A stretch of 22,069 bases of DNA, taken from assembly GCA_019454865.1 (NCBI GenBank), contig JACFNJ010000015.1:1-22069 (forward strand), in the 5' to 3' direction. Origin of the DNA: Bacteroidia bacterium. Its GTDB lineage: Bacteria > Bacteroidota > Bacteroidia > UKL13-3. The position numbers and the translations under genes were made by a program. Below the pieces are notes generated by a model. The model was not told where the DNA came from and ran no database searches. It worked only from the letters and a program-made list of their open reading frames with translations. Positions 14,494-22,069 of the stretch are shown piece by piece (position 1 is the stretch's first letter; each line of letters starts with the position of its first letter).

Positions 14494-14505
14494 AATGGAG
14501 TAACT

Positions 14506-15234
14506 ATGCGGTGTACTTTTTTTATTCTTTCCATTTGTTGGGTTTTACTCAGCAGTTTTAATTTCCCCGAAGAGAAAAAATATCTTGCTCAAAAGGTGGC
14601 AGATATTCCCGTGTTTAATGCAAAAGGAGATACCGTAAAATTTAATTCATTATTAAAAGGTAAGCCTCTAATTGTTGCCCCAATTTATACCCGTTGCTAT
14701 TCTATGTGTGGTGTTGTTAGCAGTGGGGTTCAATCCGTTATTAAGGATTTGGAGGGATTGGGTAAAGATTATACCGTAGTTAGTTTTGCTTTTGATAGTA
14801 CTGAAAATACGGAAAGCCTTGCAGAGTATGAAGACCGATGGAAAATGGATGGTATTAATTGGAATACAGTTTCAGCATCACACCAAGATATTCGGAAATT
14901 TATGCACTCTATTGGTGTAGAGTATGATTACATTCCTCAAACCAAAGAATATGATCATCCGCCAATACTGGTAATATTAACCCCCGAAGGAAAAATATCC
15001 CGATATATATATGGTGTTAATCCATCCAAAAAAGACATTAAAATTTCAGTAATGGCTGCAATGGCAGAAAATACAACACCCGGATTGTTTAACGGATTTT
15101 ATTTACGATGCCTTAAATACGACCCATTATTAAAAACCTATCATGTAGATTGGAGATTTATTATTTCCACTTCTGCCGGATTACTTATTATCATTTTAGT
15201 TTCAACACTTTTTATCAAATCATTTATTGCTTAA
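14506..15234 (+). CDS. SCO1/SenC-family copper chaperone with C-terminal membrane helix
   Basis: A 242-aa SCO/SenC protein. The copper-binding set is complete: C64-YSM-C68 in YTRCYSMCG and H151 in YDHPPILVILTPEG. In oxidase assembly SCO delivers copper to, or reduces, the CuA site of subunit II, matching the CuA gene two positions upstream. The N-terminus has a hydrophobic signal or anchor (about 4-18), and an additional C-terminal helix (about 217-238, FIISTSAGLLIIILVSTLF) ends in the cytoplasm. Most SCO proteins have only an N-terminal anchor, so the topology is somewhat unusual. The CxxxC motif lacks the common CP pair. The coding end is 8 nt before the next ATG, so the two are likely cotranscribed. 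Confidence 0.9.
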   Translation: MRCTFFILSICWVLLSSFNFPEEKKYLAQKVADIPVFNAKGDTVKFNSLLKGKPLIVAPIYTRCYSMCGVVSSGVQSVIKDLEGLGKDYTVVSFAFDSTENTESLAEYEDRWKMDGINWNTVSASHQDIRKFMHSIGVEYDYIPQTKEYDHPPILVILTPEGKISRYIYGVNPSKKDIKISVMAAMAENTTPGLFNGFYLRCLKYDPLLKTYHVDWRFIISTSAGLLIIILVSTLFIKSFIA

Positions 15235-15241
15235 CAGTTTC

Positions 15242-17173
15242 ATGAATATTATTTCAAATCAACCAAAAGAATATAAACGAGGACATCAATTTTATCAACG
15301 CTTTTCATCCTTCTTTGGCAAAATATACTCAACAGAATTAAACCCATTATATCACCTTGGTGGTATTGCTGTAATTATGTTTGCTGTTGCATGTATTTCG
15401 GGTATTTATATTTTTATTTTTTACAATATAAATCCTCGTGAAGCTTGGGATTCTGTTGAAGCAATGTCAAATAATATTTTTAACGGATGGATGCGAACAA
15501 TACATCGTTACTCTTCTGATTTGTTAGTAATATTTATGGCACTTCACATGATTCATACGCTTATTAATTCCAAGTTTAAGCGATTGGTGTCATGGATTAG
15601 CGGTGTAGTTTCTATTATGGTTGTTTTAATTATAGGTATTACAGGCTTTATTTTAGTGTGGGATCAAAAGGCTAAACTTACCGGATACCTCACAGCAAAA
15701 CTATTTGCGGCTTTACCAATTTTTGACCCTTCCATTGCCGGTGCATTTTTAATGAATGATTTGAATACTGTTGGTGGTTTTTTTAAGGTTGCAGTATTCG
15801 GGCATATTGCTTTATCCCTTATTACGGTAATTATTATTTACATTCATGTAATACGTATTTCAAAGCCAAAACTTTTTCCACCAAAACAATTAATTTATTA
15901 CACATTAATTGCATTAGGTATTATCTCAATTGTATTTCCTATTAAAAGCGACCCACCGGCACAACTGTCAAACTTACCTACTCAAACTACTTTTGATTGG
16001 TATTATTACTTTGGCTATTATTTTATGAAGGTGGCAAGCATCAACATGAATTGGGTTATATTAATCGTATCTGGTTTATTGCTTAGTAGTATTCCTTTTA
16101 TTTTTAAAAGAAAGAATAACACACCGGTATTTATTGATTTAGATAAATGTGATGGATGTAATATTTGTTCATACGATTGTCCATACGAAGCAATTGATAT
16201 GATGGATAGAAATGGTGAACGTAAGGCTATACTTTCACCCGATAAGTGTGTGGGTTGTAATATTTGTATTGGCTCTTGTAAGGAACATGCAATAACGCAT
16301 CCTGTATTTCCTGAGTTAAATATTGAAAAACAAGCGATGGCAGATGTAACACTTTTTAGTTGCAGTTATTTTCCCGAACCTGAGCTTCCTAATGAACTTA
16401 AAACAGTGCATTATCGTGTGCCATGTATTGGAAGCGTGTATCCGAAAGAAGTTCAAGACATGCTGGATAACAATACAAAAAAAGTAGCATTACTAAGTTG
16501 TGAAGATTGCTACTATCGTTTGGGTAAAACATGGACTACAGACAGATTTAACAGAAAACGCCCTCCATTTTTCTCTAAAAAATACGATGCAGGAAATGTA
16601 AAACTGTTTACACTTACACAATATACTAAAGAAAAATTAGTAAGCTTTTTCAATGAACCGGTTGTAGGTAACAATGATGCAGGGCAGTTTGGTATTGCTG
16701 ATAATAGAAAAAAGAAGCCAATTTTATCGGTATTAATAATGACTTTGTTTTTTGCACTAATGATTCCGTTAAGCAGCACAACAATTCATTTTTTTAATCC
16801 CAATGAAAAAACATTGATAGTTAATTTTAAATACATATCAACCCCGGAAGAATATGAACAAAACAACTCCGGTGCTGTACACATGCGTACTTTAACACCT
16901 GTGGTAAAAAAACGTAGTAACGTTATGCTTCGAGTATTTTCTACTGCTACTAATAAATTGATTTACGAAAAAGAATATCAGCCAAGAGGTATTCGTAGTG
17001 ATATTGCAATGTTTATTTATACACAATTGGTAATTGATGAAGATGCGGTGGATATTGAAATGCAGGAATCTGCCTTCCCGGATAAAAATTTTCGTTTAGA
17101 TAACGTGAAACTTAAAAAAGGTGATGGAGCTTTTGTAATATTTAAAGAAGGAGCATTACAAGTAGCAGATTAA
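15242..17173 (+). CDS. Cytochrome b / double [4Fe-4S] ferredoxin / FlpD-like fusion protein with periplasmic tail
   Basis: A 643-aa fusion numbered from ATG 15242; the upstream in-frame TTG (15227) overlaps SCO. First, a cytochrome b6-like bundle with paired heme ligands H88/H102 and H188/H202, each pair 14 residues apart, and R89 after the first His as in bc complexes. Then two helices resembling the start of the bc1/b6f C-terminal domain, carrying FDWY (251-254) in place of PEWY. Next, two ferredoxin motifs: C303, C306, C309, C313 and C336, C339, C342, C346. A FlpD/MvhD-like domain follows with C374, C395, C420 and C423. A further helix (about 494-512) leads to a C-terminal domain of about 125 residues, predicted periplasmic. 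Helix counting places the Fe-S modules in the cytoplasm and FDWY on the periplasmic side. It probably exchanges electrons with menaquinol; no Rieske protein is encoded nearby. Redox partner and direction are unknown. Confidence 0.88.
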   Translation: MNIISNQPKEYKRGHQFYQRFSSFFGKIYSTELNPLYHLGGIAVIMFAVACISGIYIFIFYNINPREAWDSVEAMSNNIFNGWMRTIHRYSSDLLVIFMALHMIHTLINSKFKRLVSWISGVVSIMVVLIIGITGFILVWDQKAKLTGYLTAKLFAALPIFDPSIAGAFLMNDLNTVGGFFKVAVFGHIALSLITVIIIYIHVIRISKPKLFPPKQLIYYTLIALGIISIVFPIKSDPPAQLSNLPTQTTFDWYYYFGYYFMKVASINMNWVILIVSGLLLSSIPFIFKRKNNTPVFIDLDKCDGCNICSYDCPYEAIDMMDRNGERKAILSPDKCVGCNICIGSCKEHAITHPVFPELNIEKQAMADVTLFSCSYFPEPELPNELKTVHYRVPCIGSVYPKEVQDMLDNNTKKVALLSCEDCYYRLGKTWTTDRFNRKRPPFFSKKYDAGNVKLFTLTQYTKEKLVSFFNEPVVGNNDAGQFGIADNRKKKPILSVLIMTLFFALMIPLSSTTIHFFNPNEKTLIVNFKYISTPEEYEQNNSGAVHMRTLTPVVKKRSNVMLRVFSTATNKLIYEKEYQPRGIRSDIAMFIYTQLVIDEDAVDIEMQESAFPDKNFRLDNVKLKKGDGAFVIFKEGALQVAD

Positions 17174-17253
17174 GTTGCACAATTAGTAATGTAGCTATAT
17201 ACCCGTTTTGTTAGCATATTTTTATTTAATTTCACCTCCGGTTAAATGGAAAT

Positions 17254-18039
17254 ATGCTCTCTAAAAAAGCAATAAAAATATTATTGGATAAAAAAGTAGA
17301 GGAATATAATTCACCCTCATTTATTCCTAACGACCCAATTTCTATTCCACATCGGTTTACTAAAAAACAGGATATTGAAATAGCTGGATTTTTTGCTGCA
17401 ATATTTGCATGGGGGCAGCGAGTAACTATTATTAATAAGTGCCTTGACTTACTGCAACGAATGGATAATTCACCGCATGATTTTGTTCTTAATCATACCG
17501 AAACCGATTTACTCAAATTATTAAACTTTAAGCATCGCACATTTAATGATACGGATTTGTTGTATGCAATAAATTTTTTTCATCAGTGGTACACAACCAA
17601 TAATTCACTTGAGGATGCATTTGCCATGGGGATGAAAAAAACGGATGAAACAGTAGAAAACGGATTGAATCATTTTAGGAAAACTTTCTTTACCGGAGAG
17701 TTTGTTCCTAGCAGAACTCAAAAACACATTGCATCACCACAACAAAAATCAGCATGTAAGCGCATTAACATGTTTTTACGTTGGATGGTAAGAAAGGATT
17801 CTTGTGGTGTGGATTTTGGATTATGGAATAAAATAAAACCCTCACAGTTGGTTTGCCCATTAGATGTACATGTAAATAGAGTAGCTATTGAAATGGGTTT
17901 ATTAACCAATACCAAAAGCAATTGGCAAGCAGCAATAGAACTTACTCAAAATTTAAAACTATTTGACAAAGCAGATCCGGTTAAGTATGATTTTGCATTA
18001 TTCGGGATTGGGGTAAATAGTGAAGTTTTATCTTACTAA
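17254..18039 (+). CDS. TIGR02757 (DUF2400) family protein
   Basis: A 261-aa protein recognised by family motifs: FKHRTFNDTDLLYAINFF, then KSACKRINMFLRWMVRKD, then GVDFGLWNKIKPSQLVCPLD and DPVKYDFALFGIGV. The family is widespread in Bacteroidota and a few other phyla, and its sequence is distantly related to helix-hairpin-helix DNA glycosylases, but no activity is established to my knowledge. The length is normal and the protein is predicted cytoplasmic. ATG 17254 is the first usable start; the ATG at 17246 is in another frame that stops at once. The gene follows the cytochrome b fusion by 80 nt, probably a separate unit. Confidence 0.88.
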   Translation: MLSKKAIKILLDKKVEEYNSPSFIPNDPISIPHRFTKKQDIEIAGFFAAIFAWGQRVTIINKCLDLLQRMDNSPHDFVLNHTETDLLKLLNFKHRTFNDTDLLYAINFFHQWYTTNNSLEDAFAMGMKKTDETVENGLNHFRKTFFTGEFVPSRTQKHIASPQQKSACKRINMFLRWMVRKDSCGVDFGLWNKIKPSQLVCPLDVHVNRVAIEMGLLTNTKSNWQAAIELTQNLKLFDKADPVKYDFALFGIGVNSEVLSY

Positions 18040-18102
18040 ATCATAATCTTTGCATTTCTCCTCTATTTGTATTGAAATTTACAAACTAAGTATTTAATAC
18101 AT

Positions 18103-18110
18103 TACATTTG
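18103..18110 (+). promoter_or_regulatory. Putative -7 element (TACATTTG) before the homocysteine-methyltransferase gene
   Basis: TACATTTG fits TAnnTTTG and ends 8 nt before the ATG at 18119, implying a nearly leaderless message. The 79-bp gap leaves no room for a cobalamin or SAM riboswitch. Confidence 0.4.
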
Positions 18111-18118
18111 CCTTACTT

Positions 18119-19123
18119 ATGGATATTAGAAAACTATTAGACAAAAGAATATTAATATTGGATGGTGCAATGGGTACTATGATTCAACGATTTGGTTTGG
18201 AGGAAAAAGATTTTAGAGATGCTTCGTTGGCTAATCATGCTAAACCACTTAAAGGAAATAACGATTTATTGTCATTTACTCGTCCGGATGTAATTAAAAA
18301 TATTCATGCACAATATTTTGATGCAGGTGCTGATATTATTGAAACAAATACATTTAGCGGAACTACAATAGCGCAAGCTGACTATGAGTTAGGTGCTGAT
18401 GTGGTTTGGAAAATTAATTTTGAATCAGCAAAAATTGCACGCGAAATTGCAGATGAATACACCCGAAAAAATCCGGATAAACCTCGATTTGTAGCAGGAG
18501 CAATGGGTCCTACAAACCGTACTGCTTCATTAAGTCCTAATGTAAATGATCCGGGATATCGTGCTGTTACTTTTGACGAACTGAAAAGTGCATACAAAGA
18601 ACAAGTAAAAGCATTGATAGAAGGAGGCGTGGACATGCTTTTGGTAGAAACCATATTTGATACATTGAATGCAAAAGCTGCACTGTTTGCAATTGATGAA
18701 TACATGGATGAATCAGGCAAGGAGGTTTATGTAATGGTAAGCGGCACAATTACTGATGCATCAGGCAGAACGCTAAGTGGACAAACAACAGAAGCATTTT
18801 TAATTTCTGTTCAACATGCGCCATTACTCTCAATCGGGTTAAACTGTGCGCTTGGTGCAAGCGAACTTCGTCCATATTTACAAGTATTAGCAGCAAAGGC
18901 TCCATTTTATGTTAGTGCGTACCCTAATGCCGGATTACCAAATGAAATGGGACAGTATGATGAAAGTCCGGCTGCAATGGCAAAGCAGGTAGAAGAGTTT
19001 TGCAAAGAAGGATTAGTAAATATTTTAGGCGGATGCTGCGGAACTACACCGGATCACATAAAGGAAATTGCAAATGTAGCTGCCAAGTATCAGCCTCGTA
19101 AGCTTAATGCAGTAAGTAATTAG
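18119..19123 (+). CDS. metH: Homocysteine methyltransferase module of split methionine synthase (MetH N-terminal domain)
   Basis: A 334-aa protein corresponding to the homocysteine-binding barrel of cobalamin-dependent methionine synthase. ILDGAMGTMIQRFGL opens the barrel, and TNTFSGTTIAQADYEL and AGAMGPTNRTASLSP are MetH signatures. The zinc/thiolate cysteines are C243 (GLNCALG) and C306-C307 (GGCCGTT), all present. The protein ends cleanly at the domain boundary, so it is a split form and not a frameshifted full MetH of about 1200 aa. Many Bacteroidota encode this half as a separate gene next to the folate/B12/activation half, but here dnaE follows. The partner must lie elsewhere in the genome. 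It needs that partner to transfer methyl from methylcobalamin to homocysteine. Confidence 0.87.
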   Translation: MDIRKLLDKRILILDGAMGTMIQRFGLEEKDFRDASLANHAKPLKGNNDLLSFTRPDVIKNIHAQYFDAGADIIETNTFSGTTIAQADYELGADVVWKINFESAKIAREIADEYTRKNPDKPRFVAGAMGPTNRTASLSPNVNDPGYRAVTFDELKSAYKEQVKALIEGGVDMLLVETIFDTLNAKAALFAIDEYMDESGKEVYVMVSGTITDASGRTLSGQTTEAFLISVQHAPLLSIGLNCALGASELRPYLQVLAAKAPFYVSAYPNAGLPNEMGQYDESPAAMAKQVEEFCKEGLVNILGGCCGTTPDHIKEIANVAAKYQPRKLNAVSN

Positions 19124-19337
19124 CAAATTATATTTTTATTTATTTCTTAATTTTGGGGGTTAACAAACTCAGAAGCGTGAATATTATTTTTCATTAAATT
19201 TTATTCCAGTTACTCCAATTGCTTTAAAATGAAATTGTAAAGCAAGTTTTGAAAAATCGTGCAAAACTATTTGCAAATGTTAAACTATATGCTGCTGAAA
19301 TTTGTATTTTAGCCATTCGCATTTTGCAAAAATTAAC
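19124..19337. other. Intergenic region upstream of dnaE
   Basis: 214 bp of A/T-rich sequence without a credible gene. Visible items are a weak 6-bp dyad GCTTTA/TAAAGC near 19221-19243, and the palindrome TTTTGCAAAA at 19322-19331 just before the dnaE ATG. CATTTTG at 19321-19326 is only a partial match to the -7 consensus. No terminator for the preceding gene is evident beyond the T-rich stretch after its stop. Confidence 0.5.
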
Positions 19338-22069
19338 ATGCCTCAATTTTCACATTTACACGTACATACTCAGTTCTCATTATTAGATGGTGCAGCAGAT
19401 ATAAGCAAACTATACGAAAAAGCAATTGCAGATAACATGCCCGCAATGGCTATTACCGATCACGGTAATATGTTTGGGGCATTTAAATTTGTAGCTGAAG
19501 CATACAAGCATAAAGGCGCTGATGGTAAGCCATTGGTAAAACCAATAGTAGGTTGCGAGTTTTATGTAGTAGCCGACCGTCATAAAAAAACCTTTACTAA
19601 AGAAGACCGAGATAAACGATATCATCAATTGTTTTTGGCAAAAAACGATGAAGGCTACCGAAATTTAATAAAACTTACATCGCTTGGTTATATAGAAGGT
19701 TTATACAGCAAGTACCCGCGTATTGACAAGGAATTGATTTTAAAATATCACAAAGGATTGATTGCTACTACTTGTTGTATAGGTGCAATGGTTCCTAAAG
19801 CAATATTAAGAAACGGAGAAGAAGAAGCCGAGAAAGAATTTAAATGGTGGTTAGATTTGTTTGGTGATGATTATTACATCGAACTACAAAGACACGATAT
19901 ACCTGAGCAAAATAAAGTTAATGAAGTATTATTAAAATTTGCTGCCAAGTATCAGGTTCCAATAATAGCATCAAACGATTCGCACTATGTTGACCAAAAA
20001 GATGCAAACGCACACGATATTTTATTGTGCATAAACACCGGTGAAAAGCAAAGTACACCTTCACTTAAAGAGTTTAGTGACGATGAAGTTTCCGTAAAAG
20101 GAAAACGATTTGCATTTGCTAACGATCAGTTTTATTTTAAGAAAACGGACGAGATGATGCAGTTGTTTAGTGATATTCCGCAGGCTATTGATAATACAAA
20201 CCAAATAGTAGATAAAATTGATTTACTCGATTTAAAGCGAGACATCTTACTTCCTAATTTTCCCATCCCGGAAGGCTTTTCATCCCAAATGGATTACTTA
20301 GAGCATTTAACTTGGGAAGGGGCAAAACAACGCTATGTTGAAATTAACGAAGAAATTGAAGAGCGTTTGAAATTTGAATTGCATACAATTAGAACAATGG
20401 GTTTTGCCGGATATTTTTTAATTGTAAGTGATTTTATAAAAGCCGGAAGAGAGATGGGTGTTTCTATTGGTCCGGGACGTGGCTCGGCTGCCGGTAGTGC
20501 CGTTGCATATTGCATTGGTATTACAAATATTGACCCCATAAAATACCAATTACTATTCGAACGTTTTTTAAATCCGGATAGAAAATCAATGCCCGATATT
20601 GATACGGATTTTGATGATGAAGGCAGACAACGTGTAATTGATTACGTAGTAAATAAGTATGGTAAAAATCAAGTTTCACAAATTGTAACCTATGGAAGCA
20701 TGGCAGCTAAAATGAGCATTAAAGATGTTGCTCGTGTGCTGGATTTGTCATTAAACGAAAGTAATATGCTTGCAAAATTGGTACCTGAAAAACCAGGTAT
20801 TTCATTAAAGCGAGTATTAACTGCACCATTAGAGGGAGAAAAGAGTTTGAAAGAAAAAGAAGGGTTGGCAAATGAGGATATTGAAAATGTAAAAGTATTA
20901 CGTGAGCATTATGCAGGTGATGATTTAAAGTCAACCGTATTAAAAGAAGCACTGGTGTTAGAAGGTTCGGTACGTGGCACAGGAGTTCATGCTGCAGGAA
21001 TAATCATTGCTCCAAGTGATTTAACGGATTTAATCCCGATGGCAGTTGCCAAAGACTCCGACTTATTACTTACGCAATACGATGGAAAAGTTATTGAAGA
21101 TGCGGGTGTAATAAAAATGGATTTCCTTGGGTTGCGTAACTTAACCATCATCCGTGATGCACTTAAATTAATAAAACAAAATCATGGTATAGATATAGAT
21201 ATTGATGCAATACCATTGGATGATAAAGCAACTTTAGAACTTTTTGCACGTGGCGAAACCAATGGTACTTTTCAGTTTGAAAGCAGCGGAATGCAAAAAT
21301 ATTTGAAAGAATTAAAACCGGATAGATTTGAAGACTTAATAGCAATGAATGCATTGTATCGTCCGGGACCGTTGGCATATATCCCAAATTTTATTGATAG
21401 AAAACATGGTAAAGAAGAGGTAGTGTATGATTTGCCGGAGATGGAAGAGCATTTGAAAGATACTTATGGAATTACAGTTTATCAAGAGCAGGTAATGTTA
21501 CTTTCGCAAAAGCTTGCTGATTTTACCAAAGGCGATGCAGATGTGCTGCGTAAAGCAATGGGTAAAAAAGACAGAAAAACATTGGACAAGCTAAAGCCTC
21601 AATTTGTTGAAAACGCATCAAAAAAAGGGCATAATAAAAATGCTTTAGAAAAAATTTGGACAGATTGGGAAGCATTTGCATCCTATGCTTTTAATAAATC
21701 ACACTCTACTTGCTATGCCTATGTTGCTTTTCAAACGGGTTACCTCAAAGCGCATTATCCTGGTGAGTACATGAGTGCAGTATTAACTAACAATCAAAGT
21801 AATATTGATAAGGTTAGTTTTTTTATGGAGGAGTGCAGGCGTATGGGAATAAATGTACTTGGTCCGGATATCAATGAGTCAGATGTGAATTTTTCAGTAA
21901 ATAAAAAAGGAGAAATTCGTTTTGGACTTGGTGCAATAAAAGGGGTGGGAGAAGCAGCAATGAAAGAAATTATTGAAGAGCGTGAAAAGAATGGGCATTT
22001 TACTTCCATATTTGATTTAACCAAGCGCATGATAAATACACGAACCATTAATAAAAAAGTGTTGGAAGG
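19338..22069 (+). CDS. dnaE: DNA polymerase III alpha subunit, 3' truncated by window end
   Basis: The frame from ATG 19338 stays open to the window end, giving 910 residues of the replicative polymerase. The N-terminal PHP domain starts MPQFSHLHVHTQFSLLDG and keeps the likely metal ligands H8, H10, D17, H42, E74, H96, C147, D214 and H216, so a PHP 3'-5' exonuclease activity is possible (these ligands are degraded in E. coli). Polymerase catalytic acids are D422 and D424 in PDIDTDF and D595 in KMDFLGL. GPGRGSAAGSAVAYC and FNKSHSTCYAYVAFQTGYLK are classic family motifs. The missing 3' part should hold the rest of the tail, including OB and clamp-binding regions. Confidence 0.95.
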   Translation, partial: MPQFSHLHVHTQFSLLDGAADISKLYEKAIADNMPAMAITDHGNMFGAFKFVAEAYKHKGADGKPLVKPIVGCEFYVVADRHKKTFTKEDRDKRYHQLFLAKNDEGYRNLIKLTSLGYIEGLYSKYPRIDKELILKYHKGLIATTCCIGAMVPKAILRNGEEEAEKEFKWWLDLFGDDYYIELQRHDIPEQNKVNEVLLKFAAKYQVPIIASNDSHYVDQKDANAHDILLCINTGEKQSTPSLKEFSDDEVSVKGKRFAFANDQFYFKKTDEMMQLFSDIPQAIDNTNQIVDKIDLLDLKRDILLPNFPIPEGFSSQMDYLEHLTWEGAKQRYVEINEEIEERLKFELHTIRTMGFAGYFLIVSDFIKAGREMGVSIGPGRGSAAGSAVAYCIGITNIDPIKYQLLFERFLNPDRKSMPDIDTDFDDEGRQRVIDYVVNKYGKNQVSQIVTYGSMAAKMSIKDVARVLDLSLNESNMLAKLVPEKPGISLKRVLTAPLEGEKSLKEKEGLANEDIENVKVLREHYAGDDLKSTVLKEALVLEGSVRGTGVHAAGIIIAPSDLTDLIPMAVAKDSDLLLTQYDGKVIEDAGVIKMDFLGLRNLTIIRDALKLIKQNHGIDIDIDAIPLDDKATLELFARGETNGTFQFESSGMQKYLKELKPDRFEDLIAMNALYRPGPLAYIPNFIDRKHGKEEVVYDLPEMEEHLKDTYGITVYQEQVMLLSQKLADFTKGDADVLRKAMGKKDRKTLDKLKPQFVENASKKGHNKNALEKIWTDWEAFASYAFNKSHSTCYAYVAFQTGYLKAHYPGEYMSAVLTNNQSNIDKVSFFMEECRRMGINVLGPDINESDVNFSVNKKGEIRFGLGAIKGVGEAAMKEIIEEREKNGHFTSIFDLTKRMINTRTINKKVLE

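Noticed and set aside
15227..15241. TTG at 15227 as start of the cytochrome b fusion
   Set aside because: It overlaps the SCO coding end; ATG 15242 is available and does not shorten any domain.
18040..18118. Cobalamin or SAM riboswitch before the methionine synthase gene
   Set aside because: The gap is only 79 bp, A/T-rich, with the putative promoter next to the ATG; there is no room for a known riboswitch and no conserved elements.
18382..18720. 112-codon minus-strand frame inside the homocysteine methyltransferase gene
   Set aside because: Opposite-strand shadow of a gene with intact signature motifs.
18119..19123. metH as a frameshifted or truncated pseudogene
   Set aside because: The protein ends cleanly at a natural domain boundary, catalytic cysteines are intact, and the 214 bp after it do not encode the next MetH domain.

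Overview
The window looks like chromosomal DNA of a Bacteroidota bacterium. Evidence: it is AT-rich throughout, ribosome-binding sites are weak, several starts carry the Bacteroidota -7 promoter motif TAnnTTTG, PurF is the long form of this phylum, the methionine synthase homocysteine domain is a separate protein, and TIGR02757 and a phylum-typical sulfatase are present. No rRNA, tRNA, CRISPR, transposase or phage gene was seen. Genus cannot be read from the sequence. A polyhydroxyalkanoate (PHA) cluster and an unusual respiratory cluster suggest a carbon-storing organism that meets fluctuating oxygen or nitrogen oxides.

Layout. (1) 1-1123: 3' end of a sulfatase/alkaline-phosphatase-superfamily protein, then a secreted thioredoxin-fold protein ending in a nested hairpin. 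(2) 1250-3145: purF. (3) 3295-6585: a tight run of gltX, a small lipoprotein, a stand-alone B12-binding mutase subunit and a crotonase, closed by a strong bidirectional terminator. (4) 6660-9740: PHA block. A PhaJ-like MaoC hydratase on the minus strand diverges from a class III PHA synthase pair (phaE-like, phaC); the 251-bp gap holds tandem dyad repeats and a promoter. (5) 9750-10619: an alpha/beta hydrolase. (6) 10736-11470: an FNR-type regulator with FNR-like cysteines. (7) 11616-17173: a respiratory cluster of a 61-aa membrane protein, a CuA subunit II fused to cytochrome c, a divergent heme-copper subunit I, an SCO/SenC protein, and a 643-aa cytochrome b / 2x[4Fe-4S] / FlpD-like fusion. 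(8) 17254-22069: TIGR02757, the homocysteine-methyltransferase half of methionine synthase, and the 5' 2.7 kb of dnaE, cut by the window edge.

How they may work together. Crotonase, the B12 mutase subunit and PhaJ feed acyl-CoA intermediates; PhaE/PhaC polymerise (R)-3-hydroxyacyl-CoA; the hydrolase might act on polymer or oligomers, but this is only positional. The FNR-like protein sits between storage and respiration genes and could link both to oxygen or NO.

The most notable region is the respiratory cluster. Subunit I keeps the CuB and high-spin heme histidines but has Gln where oxygen reductases have the cross-linked Tyr, and Lys where the second low-spin heme His should be. It is therefore better treated as a candidate CuA-type nitric oxide reductase or other non-canonical heme-copper enzyme than as an ordinary oxidase. 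The adjacent cytochrome b fusion, with an FDWY version of the PEWY quinol-site motif and cytoplasmic Fe-S modules, may be a menaquinol-linked partner. That partnership is inferred from gene order only.
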